A stretch of 64,000 nucleotides of DNA. Origin: Cryobacterium frigoriphilum. Lineage in GTDB: Bacteria; Actinomycetota; Actinomycetes; Actinomycetales; Microbacteriaceae. Location of the stretch: NCBI RefSeq assembly GCF_004403305.1, contig NZ_SOHE01000060.1:125609-189608 (forward strand). Direction: 5' to 3'. Positions 32,340-40,258 of the stretch are shown here, piece by piece (within the stretch, counting starts at the first letter, position 1; every line of letters begins with the position of its first letter). The notes under the pieces are model-generated. The model worked only from the letters and a program-made list of their open reading frames with translations, was not told the origin of the DNA and made no database searches. The position numbers were made by a program, and so were the translations under genes.

Positions 32340-32883
32340 GTTGACGCGGCCGCAGCGTTCGGCTGGCAGGGCTAGGACCGGTGAAAAGCGTGCTCAATAT
32401 TGGTGGGCACGCGGCGAGCGGATGGTGCGGCTCGCGCTGCTGAGACTGGTCGCCGGGCCGCTGATGCGGCCAGACAACTGCGCGTGCGCCCAGAAGAGGC
32501 TCGGCAGGCGATTGTGCGCCCGAAACCTGCTCATGCGCCCGCGATCGCGGGCGCATGAGCAGGTTTCGGGCGCATGACGGCTGGGGCGTGCAGGTTTTGG
32601 GCGCAGGTGCAGCTTGGGGCTGCGCGACGAGGCGCGCGCTTGGGGCGCGCGTGCAGGTTTCGGGCGCAGGTGCAGCTTTAACGCGGGTGATGCTGAGCGA
32701 ATTCTGGGTGCGTGAGCAGGTTCTCGGCGCACAAGCACCCGACGGGCGCCCAGACGACCGCCGGCCCGATCCCGTATACCCGCGCCGGCGCATCCCCAGC
32801 GCTTTCTGGAGCGAGAGCGGGTGAGATGAAGGTTCGAGCAGCTCAAAGCTCGCAGCTCGCGGCGACTTGCTGGGACATGCCGA
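32340..32883. repeat. Intergenic array of outward-facing degenerate repeats (array A)
   Basis: This 544-nt gap between convergent genes has no supported gene. From about 32475 to 32755 it is filled by copies of a unit near GGGCGCANGNGCAGGTTTC (about 19 nt; some copies 15-30). Reading on the plus strand to the right of 32545 and on the minus strand to the left of 32544, the copies point away from a GCGATCGC centre. Examples start at 32549, 32568, 32598, 32663 and 32706. The 19-nt unit is not a multiple of three, and open frames in all phases are incidental. A related array lies at 47940-48294. Confidence 0.8.
32515..32574. repeat. Perfect 60-bp palindrome at the centre of array A
   Basis: Bases 32515-32544 are the exact reverse complement of 32545-32574, with no loop (centre GCGA|TCGC). 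Each arm reads, outward, TCGC, then GGGCGCATGAGCAGGTTTC, then GGGCGCA. Confidence 0.95.
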
Positions 32884-34431
32884 CTAGAGGTCCTTCGAGC
32901 TGCCCTTCGTGAGGGTCTTGCCCTGGAAGAACGCCGGGTTGGCGCGGCGCTGCAGCAGCATCAGCACCACTCCGGCGATGAAGAGCACCATCGCGAGCAC
33001 GAACACGAGGCCCAGACCGCCGATGTTCGAGCCGCTGCCGTACTCCGGGTTCATGCTGTCGATCAGTGTCGTGACGAAGATGACACTGAGGATCACCCCG
33101 CCGACCAGCGGCGCGAGGAACTTGAGCAAGAACGACCGCGCGCTCCTGAAGGCTTCGGCGCGGAAATACCAGACGCAGGCGAACGCCGTGACTCCGTAGT
33201 AGAAGCAGATCATCATGCCGAGGGTCAGGATCGTGTCGGTGAGAACGTCGGTGCTCAGCACCCGCAGCACCGCATAGAACCCCCAGGCGACGATGGCGGC
33301 CATGATGGTCGCGAACCCCGGGGACTTGAAGCGCGGGCTGATGGTGGCGAACCGGTTCGGGAAGGCCTTGTAGTGGCCCATGGCGAGCATCGTGCGCGCC
33401 GGGCCGACGAAGGTCGACTGCAGTGACGCCGCCGAGCTGGAGAGTACGGCGAGGGAGAGCAGAATCGCAAACGGCCCCATCACCGGGCCCGCCAGGGCCG
33501 CGAAGACGTTGCCCTGAATCTCCTCGTTGCCGAGGCCGAGCTCGCCGGTGCCGATGCCCGAGAACATCAGCGCCGAGATCGCGACCAGAATGTACAGCGC
33601 GAAGATGATGACCACGGTGAGGGTCGCCGCGCGGCCGGGCGTGGTCTTGGGATTCTTGGTCTCCTCGTTCATGGTGAGGGTCACGTCCCAGCCCCAGAAG
33701 ATGAAGATTGACAGCGACACCCCGGCGGCGAAGGCCGAGAAGTCCGGCACCAGGAACGGGTTGAACCAGTTCGGGCTGAAGGCGAGCTCGTCGAAGGCCG
33801 AGCCGTTGCCGAACGCGACGAGGGCGGCGACGCTGAACCAGACCAGCACCAGGAGCTGGAACGCGACGAGCACGTACTGCACGGCCTTGGTCGTCTCCAT
33901 GCCGCGGTACGACACGTAACAGGCCAGTGCCATGAAGACCAGACAGGTGACCACGTTGATGACGACGTTGTTGGTGAGGTCGGCGAGACCAGGATTGTTG
34001 AACAGCTGCGCGAGCGCGAGGTACAAGAAGTCGACGGCGACCCCGGCCAGGTTGGAGAGCACCACGACGGTCGCGACGATGAGCCCCCAGCCGCCCATCC
34101 AGCCGATCCACGGTCCGAAGGCCCGGGTCGCCCAGGTGAACGACGTGCCGCTGTCGGGCATCGCGTTGTTCAGCTCCCGGTAACCGAGGGCCACGAGCAG
34201 CATCGGGATGAACCCGACCAGGAAGATGCCCGGCATCTGCGTGCCGACCGCGGCGACCGTGGGGCCGAGCGAGGCCGTGAGCGTGTACGCGGGGGCAATG
34301 CAGGAGATGCCGATGACCGTGGCGCCGAGCAGCCCGATGGACCCGGCGCGCAGGCCCTTGGCGGAGAGACCGCCGGCAGCCGGAAGAGAGGACGTATCGG
34401 GCGTGGAGCCCGGTGAGGGGGTGTGTGCCAT
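32884..34431 (-). CDS. APC-superfamily amino acid/amine permease
   Basis: A 515-residue transporter with about 12-14 membrane helices. The N-terminal GATVIGISCIAPAYTLTASL helix and the PDSGTSFTWATRAFGPWIGW loop are typical of actinobacterial APC permeases. The gene lies at the 3' end of an operon after a copper amine oxidase and a universal stress protein, so its substrate is probably a primary amine or its amino-acid precursor. A gap of 31 nt separates it from the stress protein gene. Confidence 0.85.
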   Translation of the reverse strand: MAHTPSPGSTPDTSSLPAAGGLSAKGLRAGSIGLLGATVIGISCIAPAYTLTASLGPTVAAVGTQMPGIFLVGFIPMLLVALGYRELNNAMPDSGTSFTWATRAFGPWIGWMGGWGLIVATVVVLSNLAGVAVDFLYLALAQLFNNPGLADLTNNVVINVVTCLVFMALACYVSYRGMETTKAVQYVLVAFQLLVLVWFSVAALVAFGNGSAFDELAFSPNWFNPFLVPDFSAFAAGVSLSIFIFWGWDVTLTMNEETKNPKTTPGRAATLTVVIIFALYILVAISALMFSGIGTGELGLGNEEIQGNVFAALAGPVMGPFAILLSLAVLSSSAASLQSTFVGPARTMLAMGHYKAFPNRFATISPRFKSPGFATIMAAIVAWGFYAVLRVLSTDVLTDTILTLGMMICFYYGVTAFACVWYFRAEAFRSARSFLLKFLAPLVGGVILSVIFVTTLIDSMNPEYGSGSNIGGLGLVFVLAMVLFIAGVVLMLLQRRANPAFFQGKTLTKGSSKDL

Positions 34432-34462
34432 GGTCCTGGTCCTTGGGTTCGGCGGACTCGGG

Positions 34463-35434
34463 TCAGTGAGTCCGGGCTGGCGGAGCGGGGGTGGGGGGAA
34501 TGCGGGTGGGCGGAGCGGGGTGCGGATGCGTGTTGGGCACGACGACCAGGGGAACCGGCAGAGCGTGCAGCATCCGGTTGGCGGTGATACCGAGAAAGAT
34601 CGTGCTGGGGCGGGCCAGCCGGCTCGACCCGACGAAGACGACCTCGCTCGGGTCCCAGCCCAGAGCCTCGACCGCGGCCTCGACGCTCGATCCGGTGGCG
34701 ACCTCGGTCTTCACGGTGCCACGTGCGGTGGACTTCGCGCGGAAATAGTCGAGCACGGCCACGAGGTGCGCGGCGCTGCCGGCGTGGGCGCTGCCGGCAT
34801 GGTCGTGCCCGGCCTGGGGCGGATGCGGCTTGGGGTGCGCCGGGCGGCCGTGCGCGGCATCCACTTCGACGAGTGTGACAAAACGCAGGTCGACACTGAG
34901 GCCATTGGACAGGGCGATCATCGAGTCGAGCAGGGCCTCCCAGCCTGGTCGGGTGCCGATGGCGCACGTGATGCGGGTCAGCGCGGCCGGCGCACGATAC
35001 CCGTGCGGGGCGAGCGCGACCGGCACCGGCGAGGCGTGCAGCAACGCGTTGGCGACGCTGCCGATCGAAAAACGATTCAGGATGCCGCCGCGCGCCGCCC
35101 CGACGACGATGCGGTCGGCATCGAAGTTTTTGGCGGCCTCGATCAGGCCCTCCGAGGTGGAATCGGCCCACAGCAGGTGGGTGCTGGCGGTGACATCGGC
35201 GGGTACGCGCGCGGCCGCACCGGCCAGCCACTCACGCCCCTGTTCCTCGAGCAGGGAATCAAAGTCGGCGGTCGACGACGGCACCTTGGCCGGCACGGCC
35301 GAGGACCGCGGCAGAATCAGGCACAACCGCAGCTCGGCGGCGGTGAGTCGGGCGAGAGCGACCCCGAGTTCGATCGCCTCGTTGCCGCGTTCGGTCGCCT
35401 CGTAGGCGACGACATAGTTGGCGACTCGGGTCAT
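34463..35434 (-). CDS. Tandem universal stress protein with His-rich linker
   Basis: A 323-residue protein with two UspA domains (about 1-155 and 160-305). Each has an ATP-loop-like end: FDADRIVVGAARGGILNRFS-IGSV and WDPSEVVFVGSSRLARPSTI. The second domain is interrupted near 225-250 by a His/Pro/Gly-rich segment (PAHPKPHPPQAGHDHAGSAH), and the C terminus repeats a His/Pro-rich tail. It may bind copper or nickel. The ATG overlaps the amine oxidase stop (ATGA) and has GAGGAGGT upstream. The role in amine metabolism is inferred from the operon only. Confidence 0.8.
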   Translation of the reverse strand: MTRVANYVVAYEATERGNEAIELGVALARLTAAELRLCLILPRSSAVPAKVPSSTADFDSLLEEQGREWLAGAAARVPADVTASTHLLWADSTSEGLIEAAKNFDADRIVVGAARGGILNRFSIGSVANALLHASPVPVALAPHGYRAPAALTRITCAIGTRPGWEALLDSMIALSNGLSVDLRFVTLVEVDAAHGRPAHPKPHPPQAGHDHAGSAHAGSAAHLVAVLDYFRAKSTARGTVKTEVATGSSVEAAVEALGWDPSEVVFVGSSRLARPSTIFLGITANRMLHALPVPLVVVPNTHPHPAPPTRIPPTPAPPARTH

Positions 35435-37455
35435 TCCACTACCTCCTCGTGGTGGGTGTGCGGGGCGTGGTCGTGCCCGGCCTTCTCGTGCGCGGTGTGG
35501 TCCTGACCGGGGGCGCAGTGCGCGGCGGGGCTCGGCGCGACGTCGAGCGAGGGGTTGCGGTCGAAGAACCCGACCGGCTTGAGCCAGAACGCGACCGTGT
35601 CGCTCGGCATGATCGGCCAGTCCTCCGGCCGGGTGACGTGGTGGATACCGAACGTGTACCAGAGCACCAGGTCGGTGCCGCGCACCGGACGCTGCGCCCG
35701 GATCCACTCGGGCAGGCCATGGTCGATGCTGCTCTGGTTCACGAATTCGCCGCATGGCCAGCGCTCCGACTCGTCGTTCGGCGTCACCCAGACGGTGTGG
35801 CCGATGACCTGCGCCCGCTGCAAGACCGGTGAGCCTGAGTCGAAGAACGACGGGATCGCGCCGCTCGGCACGAGCTTGTACGACACCGGGGTGCCGAGCC
35901 CGTTGAGGGAATTCTCGTTCACGACCTTCCAGGCCCGCTGGGTGTTCCAGTCGAAGTCGTCGAAGCCCTCGGTCTCGATCGGGGTGTTCAGCTGGGTGAG
36001 GGCCAGGCCGTGCGGGTTGTCGGGGCCGGTCGGCACGATGTGGGTCTCGGAGCGGAACACGGTGTTCTCGGTACCGTCGACGTCGAGGTCGAGCCGGGCG
36101 ACGATGAAGTGTTGGTGGATGGGCGCGTAGGTGCGGGTGTCGACGAGGGTGCCGTTCGGGTGCGGCGCTCCGGCGTCGAGGTGGGTGACGACCATGATGC
36201 CGGTGGCGCGCACCTCGCACTCGATGTTGCCGTCCTGATAGAAGCGCCAATAGACCAGGTACTCGTAGTTCGCGACGGTGACGTGGAAGGACACGACGAG
36301 GCGGCGCATCCGTCTCACCTCGGCGCCCGCGTCGTGGTCGACGTGCTTCCAGAGCACGGCGTTGTCTTCTTCGTGCACGCAGAACGCGTTGGGGATCTCG
36401 TAGGGCTCGCCCTTGCTGTTGTGCAGCACGGCGTCGATGTAGCGGATCTCGCCGAGGCAGTCACAGCCGAGCTCGAGCGAGGTGGTCATGAACCCGAGGC
36501 CCCACTCGCCGATGTCGAACGCGGTGCGGCGAAAGTGGTCGACGCTCGGGTCGCGGTACGGCACGACCATTTCACTGAACGAGAGCCGGTTGGCGATCGG
36601 CCGGTCGCGCTCGCCGCCGACGGCGTGGCCGTCGCGGTAGCTGACCCGGTGCAGGGTCATGCCCTCGCGGTAGTTGAAGCCGACCCGCATCGACCAGCCC
36701 TGCCACTGGATCAGGTGGCCGTCGACCGAAAATCCGGGGCCCTCGGTCTGCACGATGTCGAGCGGGGTGAGCGGCGGGCGCACGCTCTGGGCGCGGATGC
36801 GCTCGGGCACCAGGTGCGGAACGTACTCGCCCATGATCTTCGGGGCCTCGACGGTGAAGGAGTCCTCGATCTCGAGCAGTTCCATGGTGTTCACGTCGAT
36901 CACGAAGTGCAGGCCGTTCACCGGGCCCGCATAGGGGTTGGCGCCGGCGGAGGCTCGCACCCAGATATCCGCCCAGCCGAGACGGCGGCCGCGGAACTTG
37001 TCGGGGATGACGGCGTCGCCGTAGGTCCAGGTGTCGATGAAGACGAGGCTGAGGTCGGTGATGCCGCGCCCGGCGAGCACCGCGATCACGTCGGGGTGCG
37101 AGCGCAGGGCGGCATCGGCCTCTTCCCACTCGTCGACGGTGAAGTTGGCCTGCACGCCGGGAACGTGGGTCCAGTCGAGGGTGCGGTCGTCGCTCAGCGA
37201 GACGACAGCCGTGAAGGTCTCGTTGGCGGCGCGGTTGAGCACGACGAGCCGGGCGAGGCGGGCGGGAACCGTGCCCTCGGTCTCGAAGGCGGCGATCGCG
37301 GCGCGCGGCGGCTCGACGAGCTCAATCGAGGCGAAGCGCCAGCCGTCGGCGACGCCGTGGTCCCGGCCGAGGATCGCACTCGCGTGGCTGAACTCCGCGG
37401 CCCTCAGCGGATCTAGCGGATGCGAGCCGGTCGAGTGGGTACGGATAGGCGTCAC
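35431..37455 (-). CDS. Copper-containing primary amine oxidase
   Basis: An oxidase of about 674 residues that converts primary amines to aldehydes, ammonia and hydrogen peroxide, using copper and topaquinone. The catalytic Asp lies in AFDIGEWGLGFM (near residue 314) and the Tyr that becomes topaquinone is the first Tyr of VANYEYLVYW (near 397). The copper ligands are HQH in APIHQHFIVARL and the His of GIHHVTRPEDWP. The C terminus is a His-rich tail (HEKAGHDHAPHTHH) not needed for catalysis. GTG 37455 has AGAGG at good spacing; ATG 37464 is an alternative three codons longer. Confidence 0.92.
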   Translation of the reverse strand: MTPIRTHSTGSHPLDPLRAAEFSHASAILGRDHGVADGWRFASIELVEPPRAAIAAFETEGTVPARLARLVVLNRAANETFTAVVSLSDDRTLDWTHVPGVQANFTVDEWEEADAALRSHPDVIAVLAGRGITDLSLVFIDTWTYGDAVIPDKFRGRRLGWADIWVRASAGANPYAGPVNGLHFVIDVNTMELLEIEDSFTVEAPKIMGEYVPHLVPERIRAQSVRPPLTPLDIVQTEGPGFSVDGHLIQWQGWSMRVGFNYREGMTLHRVSYRDGHAVGGERDRPIANRLSFSEMVVPYRDPSVDHFRRTAFDIGEWGLGFMTTSLELGCDCLGEIRYIDAVLHNSKGEPYEIPNAFCVHEEDNAVLWKHVDHDAGAEVRRMRRLVVSFHVTVANYEYLVYWRFYQDGNIECEVRATGIMVVTHLDAGAPHPNGTLVDTRTYAPIHQHFIVARLDLDVDGTENTVFRSETHIVPTGPDNPHGLALTQLNTPIETEGFDDFDWNTQRAWKVVNENSLNGLGTPVSYKLVPSGAIPSFFDSGSPVLQRAQVIGHTVWVTPNDESERWPCGEFVNQSSIDHGLPEWIRAQRPVRGTDLVLWYTFGIHHVTRPEDWPIMPSDTVAFWLKPVGFFDRNPSLDVAPSPAAHCAPGQDHTAHEKAGHDHAPHTHHEEVVE

Positions 37456-37589
37456 AGATCTCATCCTCTGCAGTGGGCGAGGCACGGCGGTGTGCCCCTG
37501 TTGCGTGCACCGAAGTGCGGTAATGCGCAAGTATGGCACGGGCGTGGTCCCCGCGGAGGATTATTATGCTGGCGAGCGGGCTATTCGGG

Positions 37590-38930
37590 TCAGAAGCTGC
37601 CGGACAGGGTGCGCGGGGCGCGAGCGGGGGCATCCGTCGCCGCCTGCAGCCCGGACACGAGCGGCGCCAAAGTGCCGGGTGTGCGCACGAGCGCGACGAG
37701 GGCGAGCACCGCCCAGCCGAGCAGAACGACGAGCAGACCGTTACGCAGGGTCAGCAGCACGAGCGAGAACGGGTCGCCGGCGACCAGCGGCAGGTAGAAG
37801 ACCGGAAAGACCAGCGTCGTCAGGCCCGCGATGACGAGCATGAGATAGGCCGGAACTCGCCAGCGATGCCAGCCGTGCAGCATCCCGGCGGCCACGACGG
37901 GCGCGATCCAGAGCATGTACTGCGGGGAGCCGACCTTGTTGAACACGACGAAGGCGGTGACGAGGGCGAGCGCGCCGATTAGCAACAACTGCGTGGCATC
38001 GTGCCCGCGGCGCCGGGCGAGAAGCATCAGCACGAAGATCAGGCCCAGAGCCGCGAACATCAGCGGCGTCATGGCGGCCGCGACGACCTCGGCGCCCGGC
38101 CCGCGAATCTCCCTGGTCGCGATGGCATAGTTCTGGTAGATCGAGGTCTGCGGCTGCCCCAGCATGGCGAGCCAGACCCACGGCGTCGACACGGGAGCTT
38201 CGAGCTGCAGGGCCCGATCCGACTGCATTGTGACGAAGCCGGTGAGGTATTTCAGGCCGCCGAGCAGCCAGACGGATGCCGCGATCGCCGCCGTCACGGC
38301 GGCCCCCGTCAGCACCATGGTCACCCTGCGCCTCGACGCGACGACGACCGCGAGCACGACCGCGGCGGGCCAGACCTTGATCCAGGTGGCGACGGTGAGC
38401 AGCACCGCCGCGACCACGGGCTGGCGAGCGAGCAGCACGAGGCCCACGATCACGAGCGGTGCGGTGAGGCCCTCGAGGCGCAGCAGACCGACCGGGCTGA
38501 GCAGAAAACTCACGGCGAGAAACCACCAGGCGGCCTTGTAGCCGCTGCGGCGGCGGCCGAAGTTGGTGAGGGCGGCCACGGCGGCGGCGTTCATCAGCAC
38601 CGTCATCAAAAACCACATGAACTGGTAGAGGTAGGGGCCGCCGATGTTGGCCAGCACGACGGGGCCGAGGGCACCGATCGGGTAGACCCACTCCGTGTCG
38701 ATGCCCTGCCAGACGCCGTGGTCGAAGCCCAGTTCGGCCCACCGCCGGTAGAGCGGCAGGTCGCCGAGTACCTGGCCGGTGAGCATCATCGGCGCGAGGG
38801 CAGTGAAGAACACGACGTGCAGCGCGAGAAAGGCGAGGATGAGGGTGCGGGGGCGTTGCAGCCGCAGGCGCCGTTCGGGCGTCAGAAACCGGGCCACGCG
38901 GGTATCGATGCGGTCGACCAGTTGGGACAT
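37590..38930 (-). CDS. GT87-like (DUF2029) polyprenol-phosphate mannosyltransferase-type membrane protein
   Basis: A 446-residue multi-pass protein with about 10-11 helices. An acidic loop after the first helix (LPLYRRWAELGFDHGVWQGI, then DTEWVYPIG) and the VATWIKVWPAAVVLA helix match GT87 family glycosyltransferases that extend lipomannan using polyprenyl-phosphate mannose in actinobacteria. The ATG at 38930 has GAGGTGAG upstream; a longer frame to 38960 is not needed. The acceptor is not known. Confidence 0.75.
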   Translation of the reverse strand: MSQLVDRIDTRVARFLTPERRLRLQRPRTLILAFLALHVVFFTALAPMMLTGQVLGDLPLYRRWAELGFDHGVWQGIDTEWVYPIGALGPVVLANIGGPYLYQFMWFLMTVLMNAAAVAALTNFGRRRSGYKAAWWFLAVSFLLSPVGLLRLEGLTAPLVIVGLVLLARQPVVAAVLLTVATWIKVWPAAVVLAVVVASRRRVTMVLTGAAVTAAIAASVWLLGGLKYLTGFVTMQSDRALQLEAPVSTPWVWLAMLGQPQTSIYQNYAIATREIRGPGAEVVAAAMTPLMFAALGLIFVLMLLARRRGHDATQLLLIGALALVTAFVVFNKVGSPQYMLWIAPVVAAGMLHGWHRWRVPAYLMLVIAGLTTLVFPVFYLPLVAGDPFSLVLLTLRNGLLVVLLGWAVLALVALVRTPGTLAPLVSGLQAATDAPARAPRTLSGSF

Positions 38931-39064
38931 GACACTCACCTCGGCAGAATCAGCACGCACCCGGGGCGGGCACTCTCGTGGAGCCTAGGGTCGCTGCATG
39001 GCTGGCGGGCGTCGCAGAGGTGAACGGTGGGTGTATCTGGCGTGCCGACCCGGAACGGTGCGAG

Positions 39065-39676
39065 CTAGGCCGGGACCAGCGCGCCATTCAGAACGTCGAG
39101 AGTCCAGTCATCCGCTGCCTCGGGCTCACCCGATGGTGCGGGCGTGAGTCGCACGAGCGTGAGCGCCGCGTTGTCGATGCTCGGGATGTCGCGCCCGAGG
39201 GCCTCGATCAGGCACAGGCGAATGAGGGTGCCGTGTGCGACGACCACGATGCGCGCGCCGGGCCAGGTGCGGGCGAGCTCGCGCAGGGCGTTGAGGCCGC
39301 GGGCGGCGACGGATGTCTCACTCTCGGCTCCGCGGAAACCGCCGTAGCCGCCGTCGGGGGTGCGCAGGGCGTCAAGCTCGGGGCCGGCGCCGAGGCCCTC
39401 GGCGGGTCCGTAGTCGCGTTCGGCGAGCTGCGGCATGCGCTCGGTCACGGTGAGGGACAGGTCGGCGGCGATGATGTCGGCGGTTTCGGCGGCCCGGGAC
39501 AGCGGACTCGAGACCACGAAATCCCAGGCGTACGGCGAGAGGGCGGCTTCGGCATCCGTCGCCTGGCCCCGACCGACCGCGTTGAGCGGAATGTCGGTGG
39601 ACCCTTGAATGCGCATCTGCGCGTTCCAATCGGTCTGGCCGTGGCGGATGAGGGCGAAAGTCGTCGTCGTAGTCAC
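39065..39676 (-). CDS. Histidine phosphatase superfamily protein (phosphoglycerate mutase-like)
   Basis: A 203-residue protein with the RHG motif (FALIRHGQTDWNAQMR), the second arginine in SSPLSRAAETADII, the acid Glu in MPQLAERDYGPAEG and the late VVAHGTLIRL histidine: a complete active site. Substrate unknown. GTG 39676 is chosen because the conserved domain starts 5 residues later and CAGAAT lies exactly 6 nt upstream (leaderless-like); an in-frame ATG at 39754 adds a non-conserved extension. Confidence 0.85.
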   Translation of the reverse strand: MTTTTTFALIRHGQTDWNAQMRIQGSTDIPLNAVGRGQATDAEAALSPYAWDFVVSSPLSRAAETADIIAADLSLTVTERMPQLAERDYGPAEGLGAGPELDALRTPDGGYGGFRGAESETSVAARGLNALRELARTWPGARIVVVAHGTLIRLCLIEALGRDIPSIDNAALTLVRLTPAPSGEPEAADDWTLDVLNGALVPA

Positions 39677-39760
39677 CCGTCTATTCTGCCTCAGGCGGCT
39701 GAGACCCGCGCTCGGCTGCGCCATAGAGAAGTTTTTTTGCTGGTCAAGTGCCATGGTCGC

Positions 39761-39766
39761 TAGGGT
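39761..39766 (+). promoter_or_regulatory. Leaderless -10 of the lipoprotein gene
   Basis: TAGGGT lies exactly 6 nt before the ATG at 39773; TTGCTG at 39737-39742 is a possible -35 (18-nt spacer). Confidence 0.55.
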
Positions 39767-39772
39767 CGAGGT

Positions 39773-40249
39773 ATGAAACTCTCAGGAATGTTTCGCACAT
39801 CACTCGCCATCGGCGTCGTGGGGTTGGCAGCAATCGGCCTGACGGGGTGCGCGGGCGACGACGCTCGGGACGCAGCCCCGGAACCACGGGCCTCGCAGGA
39901 CGCCGTCACCGAGCCCGAGGATGCGCTCGCCGTCTTCACCCAGCCACAGGCCGCGCAGGATCTGCTCCCCGACTCTCTGCCGGCCACAGCCTTCGAGGAC
40001 ATTGACCGGGACACGACCCGCCTGCTCTGGGCCGACGGCGACACGAGCTACTACGCCGCGACGTCGCCCGAATGGGGGACCTGCCTGCTCGTCTACGGCG
40101 GCGAGATGCCCACGAGCTCGTGCACCGAGGACCTGCCGGTGCAATCGAGCACCAATGAGGGTCAGAAGACGACCATGTTCGCCGACAGCCTGCCCGATTA
40201 CTACAGCGACTGGGACAAGGTCGCCGACCACCTCTGGCGCCAGCCGTAG
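39773..40249 (+). CDS. Small lipoprotein of unknown function
   Basis: A 158-residue protein with a lipoprotein signal peptide: a basic start, a hydrophobic core (SLAIGVVGLAAIG) and the lipobox LTGC with the lipidated Cys at 26. The mature part is acidic with two further cysteines (WGTCLLVYGG and TSSCTEDL) that could form a disulfide. Function unknown. It ends 10 nt from the end of the convergent helicase gene. Confidence 0.75.
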   Translation: MKLSGMFRTSLAIGVVGLAAIGLTGCAGDDARDAAPEPRASQDAVTEPEDALAVFTQPQAAQDLLPDSLPATAFEDIDRDTTRLLWADGDTSYYAATSPEWGTCLLVYGGEMPTSSCTEDLPVQSSTNEGQKTTMFADSLPDYYSDWDKVADHLWRQP

Positions 40250-40258
40250 CCGGCGAAC

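Noticed and set aside
32475-32755. CRISPR-like look of array A
   Set aside because: Copies are degenerate, face two directions, have no constant-length unique spacers, and no cas gene is nearby.
32394-32846. Open frames through array A, with repeated RPKPARAPQ-like peptides
   Set aside because: The repeat unit is about 19 nt and variable, so it shifts frame; similar open frames exist in several phases, with no ribosome binding site. It is treated as non-coding repeat.
38001-39023. A 340-codon frame antisense to the GT87-like gene
   Set aside because: The product is His/Gly/Arg low complexity and the opposite strand encodes a convincing multi-helix protein.
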